A stretch of DNA of 64,000 nucleotides from assembly GCA_032718475.1 (NCBI GenBank), contig JAUCBJ010009125.1:51002-115001 (forward strand), given 5' to 3'. Position numbers and translations under genes: made by a program. The notes under the pieces are model-generated. The model was not told the origin of the DNA. It searched no databases and saw only the letters and a list, made by a program, of their open reading frames with translations. This document shows positions 1 through 11,439 of the stretch, one piece after another (position 1 is the stretch's first letter; each line of letters opens with the position of its first letter). This stretch comes from Nemertoderma westbladi (taxonomy: Eukaryota; Xenacoelomorpha; Nemertodermatida; Nemertodermatidae).

Positions 1-375
1 AGATTATATTCCTATAAACCACCTGGCTTCGCATATTGAACGTGCGATTGGAAATAAGTTTGTGCTACCTTCCGTGGGTGGTAGATGTCGCGGTTATGTA
101 TTGGTGGGTGGGAAGGGTCGGGGGCGGGGGGGGGGGGGGGGTGGGGTGGGGTGGGGGTGCAGATTTAAAGGGCTGAACACGTACTGTCCCTCTTTTTTTG
201 ATTGATTGGCGGTGTGGTTAAATTTCTAAATTTTACTAATTTATAAAGTTAAATACTGATTTTGTGATACAGTCGCTCGATATTAATTTGTATCTCATAA
301 CTGGGCCTCGTGCTGCGCGAAGGCCCCACGAACGTGTATGCTAAGCTCGCTTACTTTCGTCGCTCGCCCCACACA
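1..375. repeat. Dispersed repeat copy, inverted relative to 25285-25605
   Basis: Positions 1-330 are close to the reverse complement of 25285-25605. Both carry the word cctcgtgctgcgcgaag, a G- or C-homopolymer and the words accaccca and tggtttatagga. The piece continues to about 375 with a tail ending cgctcgccccac, also found near 26850, 35470 and 52650. No coding is seen. The left edge may lie outside the window. Confidence 0.75.
126..141 (+). repeat. Poly(G) tract, 16 G
   Basis: Pure G run inside a G-rich stretch (116-157). The matching C run of the inverted copy is at 25458-25477. Confidence 0.9.
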
Positions 376-485
376 AACTTCCACAATATGGGAGGTAATT
401 CATTTCCTTTTCTTTGTAACTAATATTGTATATAATTATTTTATAATTATAAAATACTAGCAGGCAATACCCGAGGCATGTTACC

Positions 486-575
486 CGGTATTTCCCGCTA
501 CCGGCATAGGCCTACTGGCGTACTGGTACCGGTATAGGCCTACTGACGTACCGGTACCCAGTACCGGTACCGAAC
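486..575. repeat. Cluster of GGTACCGGTACC-type palindromes
   Basis: Short words built from accggtac and taggccta recur several times within 90 bases. The same words are scattered through the whole window. Confidence 0.6.
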
Positions 576-682
576 GTGAATTAAACTTTTCGAAAAGTGG
601 CCTATAACGACCGCTGGTTAATGTTATACACACATGCCAAGTTCCAGCGCAATCCCTCTGCCCGTTTTGGAGGAGTTCGAAC

Positions 683-684
683 AC

Positions 685-715
<31 letters not shown>

Positions 716-716
716 A
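683..716 (+). repeat. (AG)n microsatellite
   Basis: An uninterrupted ag dinucleotide run, followed by acagacag. Confidence 0.9.
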
Positions 717-736
717 TTTGATTTTTATAGGTATAG

Positions 737-885
737 ATTACCACTAGCCATATGTAGTATAATATTTGGTGTTGATACTTGGGGCAGAGTATAAAATACG
801 ATAATATTGTTAATATTACCACTAGCCATATGTAGTATAATATTTGGTGTTGATACTTGGGGCAGAGTATAAATACGATAACAAT
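737..885. repeat. Two-copy tandem duplication, period 78 bp
   Basis: The segment starting attaccactagccatatg at 737 is repeated at 815 with few changes, through the word gggcagagtataaa. Confidence 0.85.
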
Positions 886-988
886 GTTTTCTGATTAAAA
901 TTGTTGATTAATGAATTTGGCTTTTCGGGGTTTAATTATAGTGGGCAGTATTAATTACTACTCCACCATACGTGTTCCTAACCAACAG

Positions 989-3900
989 ATGTCGAGTGTG
1001 GCTACGTTTGGCCTTAATGAAGAAAACATTATCAAGTTTACTTCGAGTTCTTGTGGAAAATGTTAGCCTAACTAAGAGACTGTACAACGAATGGGCTGTG
1101 TTACTCCACGAAGAAGGTATGCACACATCATATTCTAATTATCACGTCCTTTTGTTAAATTAATTATGTCATATGCCTAGGCCACATCAATCTTCACAAG
1201 ATAGAAAGCTTAGCCAATTCCAATATATTATTTATTATCCAAATAATTCGGCCCAATATTGAAGAGCAATCTTCGGGCGATAAAGATGAATAATAACAAC
1301 TTAATTAAGTCATTGTGGAGCTGATTATGAACAAAAATGAAACTGTAAGCTGTGCTATTAACTCTTGGCGTAGTGGTGAAATCCGTTGCCATGGAATCAC
1401 ATCTCTCCGAATAACGTGGGTTCGATCCCCGCGTGATGGCATGGGCAGTTTTAGTTTCGGCACGAATACTGGTGGATGCGCCATGGTGACTAAATGGGTA
1501 CAGGAGTTACATATCGCTGGGGAGTATAGTTCTGGGGGGACCGCACTGGAAATAAGTCCTCAAACCTTGTGCGTATTACCTACCTGGCCTAACGGCCGAA
1601 TAATGTTTGCCTCCAAATATGTTTCTCAATAAGGTTGGAGTGAGAAAAAACGGTGACTCCCGCTAATTATCAATTAAAGGAAAGCTGTTATTAGCAACAC
1701 AGCTTGCTTACACAGCAAAACACAGCCAATTTTCAATTCGATTTCCGGTTTATTTTCGCGCGCACACGGGTTTCGACCATATCCTAGTGTTTAAACAATA
1801 AGAGCACCCCGCCGTTCGATCCAAGGTAGGAGAGCACCTTGTTACCCGTTATTCAGTGTAGGACACTTTGTTATCCGTTATTCAATGTAGAGCACCTTGT
1901 TACTCGTTATTCAGCGTAGGACACCTTGTAACCCGTCGTTTAGTGTAGGGCACCTTGTTACCAGTCATTCAATGTCGGGCACCTTGTTACCAGTCATTCA
2001 GTGTAGGGCACCTTGTTACCCGTTATTCAGTGTAGGGCACCTTGTTACCCGTTATTCAATGTAGGGCACCTTGTTACCAGTCATTCAGTGTATGGCACCT
2101 TGTTACCCGTTATTCAGCGTAGGACACCTTGTTACCTATTATTCAGTGTAGGGCACCTTGTTACCCGTTATTCAATGTAGAGCACCTTGTTACTCGTTAT
2201 TCAGTGTATGGCACCTTGTTACCCGTTATTCAGTGTAGGGCACCTTGTTACCCGTTATTCAGTGTAGGGCACCTTGTTACCTGTTATTCAATGTACGGCA
2301 CCTTGTTACCAGTCATTCAGTGTAGGGCACCTTGTTACCCGTTATTCAATGTAGAGCACCTTGTTACTCGTTATTCAGTGTATGGCACCTTGTTACCCGT
2401 TATTCAGTGTAGGACACCTTTTTACCCGTTATTCAGTGTATGACACCTTGTTACCCGTTATTCAGTGTAGGGCACCTTGTTACCCGTTATTCAATGTAGA
2501 GCACCTTGTTACTCGTTATTCAGTGTATGGCACCTTGTTACCCGTTATTCAGTGTAGGGCACCTTGTTACCCGTTATTCAGTGTAGGGCACCTTGTTACC
2601 TGTTATTCAATGTACGGCACCTTGTTACCAGTCATTCAGTGTAGGGCACCTTGTTACCCGTTATTCAGTGTAGGGCACCTTGTTACCTGTTATTCAATGT
2701 ACGGCACCTTGTTACCAGTCATTCAGTGTAGGGCACCTTGTTACCCGTTATTCAGTGTATGACACCTTGTTACCAGTCATTCAGTGTAGGGCACCTTGTT
2801 ACCTGTTATTCAATGTACGGCACCTTGTTACCAGTCATTCAGTGTAGGACACCTTGTTACCCGTTATTCAGTGTAGGGCACCTTGTTACCCGATATTCAG
2901 TGTAGGGCACCTTGTTACCTGTTATTCAATGTACGGCACCTTGTTACCAGTCATTCAGTGTAGGACACCTTGTTACCAGTCATTCAGTGTAGGGCACCTT
3001 GTTACCCGATATTCAGTGTAGGGCACCTTGTTACCCGTTATTCAGTGTAGGGCACCTTGTTACCTGTTATTCAATGTACGGCACCTTGTTACCAGTCATT
3101 CAGTGTAGGGCACCTTGTTACCCGTTATTCAGTGTATGACACCTTGTTACCAGTCATTCAGTGTAGGGCACCTTTTTACCTGTTATTCAATGTACGGCAC
3201 CTTGTTACCAGTCATTCAGTGCAGGGCACCTTGTTACCCGTTATTAAGTGTAGGGCACCTTGTAACCCGTCGTTCAGTGTAGGGAACCTTGTTACCCGTT
3301 ATTCAGTGTAGGGAACCTTGTTACCCGTTATTCAGTGTAGGGCACCTTGTTACCCGATATTCAGTGTAGGGCACCTTGTTACCCGTTATTCAGTGTATGA
3401 CACCTTGTTACCAGTCATTCAGTGTAGGGCACCTTTTTACCTGTTATTCAATGTACGGCACCTTGTTACCAGTCATTCAGTGCAGGGCACCTTGTTACCC
3501 GTTATTAAGTGTAGGGCACCTTGTAACCCGTCGTTCAGTGTAGGGAACCTTGTTACCCGTTATTCAGTGTAGGGAACCTTGTTACCCGTTATTCAGTGTA
3601 GGGAACCTTGTTACCCGTTATTCAGTGTAGGGCACCTTGTTACCCGATATTCAGTGTAGGGCACCTTGTTACCCGTTATTCAGTGTATGACACCTTGTTA
3701 CCCGTTATTCAGTGTAGGGCACCTTGTTACCCGTTATTCAGTGTATGACACCTTGTTACCCGTTATTCAGTGTAGGGCACCTTGTTACCCGTTATTCAGT
3801 GTATGACACCTTGTTACCCGTTATTCAGTGTAGGGCACCTTGTTACCCGTTATTCAGTGTAGGGCACCTTGTTACCCGTTATTCAGTGTATGACACCTTG

Positions 3901-6900
3901 TTACCCGTTATTCAGTGTAGGGCACCTTGTTACCCGTTATTCAGTGTAGGGCACCTTGTTACCCGTTATTCAGTGTAGGGCACCTTGTTACCCGTTATTC
4001 AGTGTAGGGCACCTTGTTACCCGATATTCAGTGTAGGGCACCTTGTTACCCGTTATTCAGTGTAGGGCACCTTGTTACCCGCTATTCAGTGTAGGGTACC
4101 TTGTTACCCGTTATTAAGTGTAGGGCACCTTGTTACCTGTTATTCAGGGTAGGGCACCTTGTTACCCGTTATTCGGTGTAGGGTACCTTGTTACCCGCTA
4201 TTCAGTGTAGGGCACCTTGTTGCCCGTTATTCAGTGTAGGGCACCTTGTTACCTGTTATTCAAGTGTTTCTAGCAGAACTTATTGTTAAGCCGCAACAAC
4301 GATGTTCTTATGAGAATAAACATACAACAAATAGAGCTTTTCCGATGTCCAAATAACTTATCAAATTACTTTCAACCTTCGCAGGTGAAATAATATCTGG
4401 TTTACTTGTCGGTCTTCACATAATCGACTGTGATCTCTGCCTTGACGACCCTTCTCTAGACGCACCTCCAGGCACTATAGACTTCGCCCTTTACCTTAAG
4501 GACGCAAACACGTTGCAGAAATCACTCCAGGTTAGTCACTTGTAACTCACATATCGAGTACATGTGGGGTGGGAGTTGTTGGTGGATGTGATAAAGTGCA
4601 CGTGCTTGGGGACTTCGCGCAGCACTAAGTCCAGATGAGCCTCTGCGTAGCAGTATAATCATTGAACCTTCCAAATTTCAGATGAATCTGGTGTCTTGTT
4701 TTATAATTATTATAGCTATTTCTAGGTTTCTTATCATTAGCACCGTCTAGTGGCCGACAGAGGTACTATCTATATAAATAAAGTCTGTCTGTGTATAGAA
4801 TTTCTCAACTTATTGACTACATATGTACCAAGTTTGTTTCCTTTTCATCAATGATTAGGGATTGGTAATGAATGTTGGGTGTTGGGAGGTCATTAGGACG
4901 TAAATCGCAGAAATACAATGAATTAACTTTGTAAGCATTAGAACTCCATGCTCCACAAATAACTTTAAGGTCAGCCATCCCAAACATGAATTTAAGAGGT
5001 GAAATTTGTTTTTGTCCAGTAGATATTAATGCGGAAGGATGCCATTAGGGTTCGAACCCGAAATAAAAATAACACGAGTTGGGCGGCACAGCGCTGGTTT
5101 GGGTACCATCGATGGACATTTTTCTACTGGACCAAAATCATAAATTATTTAACGAAAATTTTATATTGAACTTATATTTTGCGACCGTTTTTTCTAACAT
5201 GTATTACTGGTCCTGTTTTGATAAATGTATATTCTCTCTCACACGAATGTAAACAACTAAATCAATCAAACACACATTTTATTATCATATATCAAACTTG
5301 TAACGTTGCATTAGCAGCTAAAAATTACGGATTAATTGGTAATTGAAACTTTAATCTTGTCTTGTTTATTTGTTTAAGCAGGATGCGAGTATACGGTCGC
5401 AATCAGCCAACAATAACTCCAATCCAATGGAATGGGAAAATGAGTTGTTAGACCAGAACAATTACCTGCAGGAAGTCAACGAAAGGTTAAGAAAGAAATC
5501 CGTGGAACTTCAGCATAAACTCACGGCAATGGGGGAAGGGCACGCGGAAACCAAACGGTTACTGGCAGAGGCAAACAATGAGGTTATATCGTTACAAATC
5601 GATAACACAAGGTAAGTGATAGAGTGGGGAGGGGACATAATAATGTGAGGACAATGTGAGAACGATAAAATGAGGACATTAATGGGAGGGGACATTGTGG
5701 CAAGAGTGCTGCAATCATTAAGGTAGTGCGACACGAGTGGACAGCGTTTATTTGGTGTAACACGATAAAATTAATGTCGAGGCAGTGTGACACCGTTGCC
5801 CAGGTGGATAGAGAATCATCACTTACATCTTATTATAGTGAAATAATAAAAAGAAAAACTGGCTGTCATTTTCATTTAATGACCTACTAAAAAGTAAAAA
5901 GGACTATTTTATTCGATAAAAAAAAGTAAGCCGAAAACACCGCTTTTTTCACTCATTTTCAATTTAGCGAAATTCAACGATTCTATCCGAGTGGTTGAGT
6001 TTTACAAGAGTTGGCAGGTTTTTAGCACGAGCGAAGCGAAGTTCTGTTAAAATGCAAACGAGTGGAAATCTCAATACACGAGGGCAGAATAACTGAATTT
6101 TGCTAAAGAAAATGAGTGACAAGTGTTTTCCGTTACGTTTTTATATCAAATATATTGTTTTATTTGAAAAAAATATCACCAGCGTTACCATTATTTACGA
6201 CGATAATACTCTATTAATGCTGCCCACGCTTTCAGATAGATATCCTAAGATTTCTGAGTCAGTAGCTCCGAAAACATCGCGTCATCTTCGAGCACGTACG
6301 GATCGTCAATATTTAAGCCTACCACTAGGTCCGGTAATGCTAACCTACTGTGTACAAGTACCGGTACCGGTACTGTGTAAACGGAAGTTTGTTTGAGCTA
6401 GCTGTACAGTAAGCTAAAATCAGTTAAAAAATACTTTTTTTTAACTAATTTGCAGCAAAATTAGTTAAAAAAGAACTTTTTTCCAGAAAATTAGTGAAAA
6501 AATGTTAGATTAATTAACTCAATTTTAAAAATATTAGTGAGAATAAGAGCCTTTTTCAAATAAAAATCATATTCACTAAATTTTATAGGAAAATCTCAAC
6601 ACTTATTAATTAAAAATACATAAGGAACAGATACAGGTTACTGGGGCATGTTATTCTAACCAAAACAATAAACGAAAATAACATGTTACAATTTTATGGT
6701 TGTTAATAAAAAATACGTTTTTTTAGTGATAATAAAAATATTTTAGCGGAGATATAATTGAGTGAAAAAATTTATTGAAAATATTTAATTTAGTAGAAAA
6801 ACCAATTGTCTTAGTGACCAATATACAATTAAATCACAAAAATATATTGTACTAGTATATTTTACGTCTACATTAGATTACAGGATAAATGTACACAATT

Positions 6901-7954
6901 GGACAGCCTGTATTCACGAACTATTAAGGAAAATTTTTTCGATATGGAAATAGAGAAGGAAGCTTATCAGAGAAGCAAATCGGGGTTAGATGAGTTGTAC
7001 ATCAACTTGCGGAAACAACTAGACGAATCCAACAGCCAATGTGCCGAACTTAACAAGGAAATTAAACTACAGGTTAAATTATAGCCATAACAGAACCCTA
7101 GAAGCAGCTGCATCGAAATTCACAAAAGTTTTAAAAAACCCAACCCACCCCACACCAGGTCGAAAATCTATAATTGATCAAAAATAATTAATAGTCGATA
7201 ATAATCGATCGAATTTTTTTTTCATTTCCGATGAATTTTTCACTATATAAAATATCAAACTCACTTTTTTTAAATTTCTGAATAAATCTGCATAAAGTGT
7301 TATAATAACCTGCATATTATGTACTGTAATCACTCATACTCCATTCATTATTTAATGAAAAAAACCGCTCGCTTCAGCACAATGCGAAGTAAAGGGCCGC
7401 TTTACACAGTAAATTTTCGAAATATTAAGCATTTATTTACGTATTACAACAATGAACATTTTTCAAATAGTAACCAATAAATAATTTAACAGATTTGTAT
7501 TACAATTACATTGGTAATAATCGAAAATGATCGATAAATCGGTACTACACCAAATTTCAAGACACTTGGCCTCTTATTCTAGTTATTTCTCCATTTGTGA
7601 AATAGTAAAATAGGTAAAACTATTGAATTAATTTAAATTGGTGATTCTTTATTTACATAACGTTAAAGAAATTCTGTATTCAATAGACCAAATTATGTTT
7701 TGTAGAAAACATTAAGAAAGGAAATGGAATCAGCGATAAACACGATGGAAGATGAACTCAGAGAAAGAGGCGACACGGTAAAGAGTTTGAGACGACAGAT
7801 GGACGATCTGAAGGCCATTAACGTAGGCATGTACAACAAACTGCAGGAGAGTGAAAGAAGGCTGAAAGAGAAAAGCTACAAAGTGGACCAATTACAAAAC
7901 GCGAATAGAGCGGAATGGAAGACCTGCGACCGAACAAATCCCGGCGGTAGATGA
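989..7954 (+). CDS. RUFY: RUFY-family protein (RUN domain and coiled coil), 3' part
   Basis: RUFY proteins are cytosolic effectors that link endosomes to small GTPases and motors. Five exons can be joined: 989-1116, 4385-4530, 5382-5611, 6877-7072 and 7706-7954, all with GT-AG ends and compatible phases. Exon one gives CRVWLRLALMKKTL and exon two EIISGLLVGLHIIDCDLC, which match the second half of a RUN domain. Later exons give LLDQNNYLQEVNERLRKK, SKSGLDELYINLRKQL and LRRQMDDLKAINVGMYNK, the conserved coiled coil closest to RUFY1/2. For exon four the acceptor at 6876 is chosen over the one at 6883 because only it keeps the frame open. About 315 residues are visible. The start and first half of RUN lie left of the window. 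No C-terminal FYVE zinc finger is seen: TGA at 7952 is followed by aataaa signals near 7969 and 8085-8100, so this may be a short form. A donor-like GTAGAT overlaps the stop region, so a further exon cannot be excluded. Confidence 0.85.
1826..4262. repeat. 29-bp minisatellite, about 84 copies, in a RUFY intron
   Basis: The unit is cagtgtagggcaccttg followed by ttacccgttatt. Copies vary at fixed positions (cccgtt/cagtca, agggc/atgac), and the variants occur in repeated blocks, so larger segments were also duplicated. Because 29 is not a multiple of 3, open frames here show 29-residue periodic peptides; these are artefacts. Confidence 0.97.
5929..6145. mobile_element. Hairpin MITE-like repeat
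   Basis: The arms gaaaacac...tcactcattttc and gaaaatgagtgacaagtg are near reverse complements around a central segment with aatacacgagggcagaa. A second, diverged copy lies at about 23030-23240 inside the hAT element. It sits in a RUFY intron. No target duplication was resolved. Confidence 0.55.
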
Positions 7955-8260
7955 ATTAACTACCAACCCAATAAACCCATTGCTAATAAACTGCCATACA
8001 ATGTGCTCCAAGTCGATTTTATATAAAAACAGAAGCTTTTTAAGTGTTATATTCACAATCGCAATAACAATTAAATAATTTACGCAATAAATAATAAATA
8101 AATTTTATGGAAATGATAACTGTGTTTATTAAACCAAGTTAAATTAATAAATAAACTAACGTTTTAAATGTTTTTAAATTGCTAACATGGATTTTTTATC
8201 ATCAGTTTGTTGAAACTTTAATCCTTAAGGGGTACAAGTTAAAATATCATATAGGTACCG

Positions 8261-8286
8261 TTATTATTATTATTATTATTATTATT
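8261..8286 (+). repeat. (ATT)n microsatellite
   Basis: An uninterrupted trinucleotide run between RUFY and CEP78. Confidence 0.85.
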
Positions 8287-9140
8287 GAAAGTATTTATGA
8301 GGCACCGTATACCGGGCTATTTTTTGGCCTCCGGATATGTCTCTGGTTCCCGGGTGATGAAAACAGACATTTTACCCAGAGATCAGTGATTTTACAAATT
8401 AGAATTAGATATGTATCTTGTACAACATAAAATAGTTATAGAAAATAGTTCTCAGTTCATAATTACCTGTTTGTGCTATAATCAAATTGTAAGTACAAAA
8501 ATAATCGAAGTCTCTGATCTCCGGCTCTGGTCTCCGGTATTTTTCAAAATAATTCTCCGGGTAGGTCTCTGGTTCACCGGGATTAAGAAAATCAGGTCTC
8601 TGTTTCAACTCTAGTATACGCGGGGTTCTAGGCGCCTAGGCGCACAGTAAAATTTAAAGACATGTTGTAATTGTAAAAATAACTTAAAGAAAATGCTCAA
8701 TAAATAAAATTAAAGCGATGATAGTAGTTCTAATTGTAGGTTTTGCTCTTAAATAAGTTTAGGGTTGGTGACGAACGAACATCCAGTGGAAGATTGTTCC
8801 AAATTAATGGCTACAGATTTTTCATAAGAATATTAAATTTATATCAAAACATTGACAAAAATTTATTATGACAAACAAACAAGCAGCTTTTTTGAATACA
8901 AAACTAAATAATGTGAACATTGTAAACAATTATTAATTAAGAACATTTTCTAACCTGAATTATTTTGGACAGAATAAAAGCTCCTTTAGAGGAAATCCCA
9001 GAACATGTTAGATCCAACCAGCTGATACACATCGTGTTCTTTATACCCCATGATAAAACTGTAAAATAGATTTAATTTAGTTATCTAACATATTTATTTT
9101 ATACGGAATAAATAATAAATTAATTGTTGCGGCTGCGGGG
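8287..9140. other. Intergenic, nothing coding recognised
   Basis: AT-rich DNA between the converging RUFY and CEP78 genes. Short frames exist but show no family resemblance. Later CEP78 exons were looked for on the minus strand here and not found. Confidence 0.5.
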
Positions 9141-9144
9141 TGAC

Positions 9145-9560
9145 GGTGAATTAAATATAAATAGTGTAATAGGACAGCATGATAAAGCTCTCCATAGCGA
9201 AAAATAAAAAACAGACCCTATTGGGGTTCGAACCAGGTACCTAGGTTTCAAACTTCCGGTTATCATCAGCCGGGTGAGTGTGTCTATGACAACAGAGCTA
9301 CCAGGAAGGATGAAGAAGTTATTCGCCTAGTGGGCTGTACTTTCCTTTGAGTGGTTGTAAAAATGGAAAAAACCATAACGAATAAATTCTTCAGCCGTCC
9401 TGTTAGCGGTAGCTCAGTTGTCATAGACACACACACACACCAGGCTGAAGATAACCGGAAGTTTGAAACCTAGGTACCGGGTTCGAGCACCAATGAGGTC
9501 GGTTGATATTTTCCGCTATGAAGATCATATTCATATTGTTCTATAATACATCGAATATAT
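9145..9560. mobile_element. Head-to-head pair of tRNA-derived SINE-like units
   Basis: The right unit (about 9395-9560, +) has an A-box-like tagctcagttg and a B-box-like gggttcgagcacc. The left unit (about 9145-9325, -) has gtagctctgttg and ggttcgaacccc on its strand. Both share ataaccggaagtttgaaacc and a tail with cgctatg. They face away from each other around about 70 bp, so the locus could fold into a long hairpin. The boxes fit RNA polymerase III promoters of tRNA-derived SINEs; activity is unknown. Confidence 0.65.
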
Positions 9561-9654
9561 AAATAATAGATACAATTAAGTAAATATTGCATATATATAC
9601 TCCTCGGTCTAGCGAGGAAAGAAAATAAACGTAGAAAGTTTGAGAATTAATAAT

Positions 9655-10017
9655 CAGGGTTGCCATTCTAGTTCAGTTTTAATGACATTTCCCTGACTTT
9701 TTGAAAAAATTCCCTGACTGCCTGCTAGCAGGTTCACAGCATTTTTATAAAATATAGAGTATATTATTTTATTGACCGCTTTATTATATTCCAAACAAAG
9801 TTAAGCGATTCGAGTGCGCCTATATATTTAGTGATGTGAGGAAATCGAATGGCGAGCGAATCGATCACAGAACATTTTACAGGTTTTCGCTTGTTTATAA
9901 AACTTGTCCTGTACATTCACTGACGTTTACCTGATTTGTCCATTTTTTACAAGAATTCCCTGACAAAAAATGAAATTCGCTGACTATTCCAGGTATTCCA
10001 GGTGAGTGGCAACCCTG
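9655..10017. mobile_element. 363-bp MITE with CAGGGTTGCCA terminal inverted repeats
   Basis: It starts cagggttgcca and ends tggcaaccctg, with direct ataat on both flanks. The internal word ttccctgac repeats near both ends. TIR type and size suggest a non-autonomous hAT-like element, but the duplication matches only 5 bp, so the superfamily is uncertain. It lies just past the last recognisable CEP78 exon. Confidence 0.6.
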
Positions 10018-10226
10018 ATAATAGAAAGATAATTGATCAGATGACGCGAAAACTGCAATAGTTTGTAAATATAATTGCTAGATTTTATTAAGAATGGTTG
10101 TAAATATATTAGGTGTATAATTAATGGAGATTCAAAATCTTCAAGTTTTTCTCTATCAAAACAAAGTTCAATATATTTAGTTAGCGATATATTCAATATA
10201 TTAAATGAAATGACTTGATGACTTAC

Positions 10227-11434
10227 CCTCTAAGCCTTTGTCGCGGATGTCTGTAAATGCGAGTGACAATGTAGTTAGTGAGGTTGACTCCTTCAGACCT
10301 TGAGCTAAAATCTGGAAATAAATACGGTGAATTGGATAAACGGACCAGTTGATAAATGTAATAATTAATATTAATATAACCCAATAACCGATGCACTGAT
10401 TGGTGTGATTAGGAACTCAATATAAGGTACAAACAAACCTTCAAGTCTGTGTTTCTGAGAGACAATCCCTCGAGTTCTAGAACCTTTAAGGACGAATTAA
10501 TCAGCAAACAATCCCGGAGACTGGAGCAGAGATTCTCGGCAACTAATCGATCGCGAACGGAAGGACAACGGGGTTTCAGTTTAATCGATTTACTTCCTAT
10601 TAAAAATAATAATAAAGAGTCAGGAGTAATATAGTTCGGATGATACTAGGTGTGTGTGTACGGTAATCAGAATTCCGGCCGGAAGGGAATTACACCCCAA
10701 GTCTATCAACCTACATACATACATAGAACACATACATGGGGAAGGGGGGGGGGGGGGGGGGTGTTGGGATTGGTGACGGTTTTTCCCATTTAATCTACCT
10801 TTGGTTGTATCTCCTGGCTCGTAGTAACTACGCAACGCTATCACTCTCAATCCCCTGTTGACCTTCACGCAGTTGAGAAAAGGTGACCAGTCGTCCATTT
10901 TCAGTCGGTCTGAATTTAGATCGACCACACGTTCCTGTACAAATAGATAGTATGTAACTGGTAGCTATAAAAAAATTCTGGAATTAGGAAAGGTGCCGTT
11001 AAGTAAGTTTCACGTTTTCACGCACAATTTACGAAATTAACAAACATTCTACATATTATGGTCCTAAGATATGTCTACCCTGACTCTTCTTTCCTCTAAA
11101 AAAGCAAATAGTAAATTAAATTCTGAATTAGGTTCGGATTATCAAACTTATCAACGTAGCAGTTTGTTTTGCAGTCTGCAGATAATTTGCACATTATATG
11201 CTACATTGGTCTCCAGTACACCTGGCTGTTACACCTGGCTGGCTACGACCGGCTGTTACACTCTTAATGGGTTGACACTTTCGATCTAGGATCCGTCAGA
11301 CCTACCTGGACGTGAGCTTTGACAGCAGGTACGGGAACTGAGTCCTGGAGAAGACACAAGTTGTCATAGTGAGAAGCGAAGTCGTATGCCCCTCTCTGTC
11401 GCTCCGCTACTGACTGGATGAGGCTTGTACCCAT
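10227..11434 (-). CDS. CEP78: CEP78-like centrosomal LRR protein, N-terminal four exons only
   Basis: CEP78 is a leucine-rich-repeat protein of the centriole wall and ciliary base. Exons on the minus strand: 11306-11434, 10799-10934, 10439-10596 and 10227-10311, all GT-AG with phases 0, 1, 0, 1. The ATG at 11434 begins MGTSLIQSVAERQRG, followed by FASHYDNLCLLQDSVPVP, equivalent to the SHYEYLC...SVPLP start of CEP78. Exon two gives VVDLNSDRLKMDDWSPFL, exon three SSLKVLELEGLSLRNTDL, exon four ILAQGLKESTSLTTLSLA: the first LRRs in the family order. Exon four ends in a good GTAAGT donor, but no further exon is recognisable between 10226 and the convergent RUFY 3' end near 8100. About 169 residues are present against roughly 700 in vertebrate proteins. 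It may be a fragment, a rearranged gene, or have diverged exons. Confidence 0.8.
10744..10761 (+). repeat. Poly(G) tract, 18 G, in CEP78 intron 2
   Basis: Pure G run directly downstream of exon 2 (on the minus strand it is poly(C)), next to a tacatacataca stretch. Confidence 0.9.
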
Positions 11435-11439
11435 GATGT

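Noticed and set aside
2129-3978. Open frames with 29-residue repeats (APCYPLFSVGHLVTRYSVY type)
   Set aside because: They are frame echoes of the 29-bp minisatellite (29 x 3 = 87 bp); no start context and no family.
4236-4330. Donor-seeded array on the minus strand ending at 4262 (aacag/gtaacaagg)
   Set aside because: The adjacent minus-strand sequence has stops in all three frames and no exon, so there is no evidence the array arose from a splice donor.
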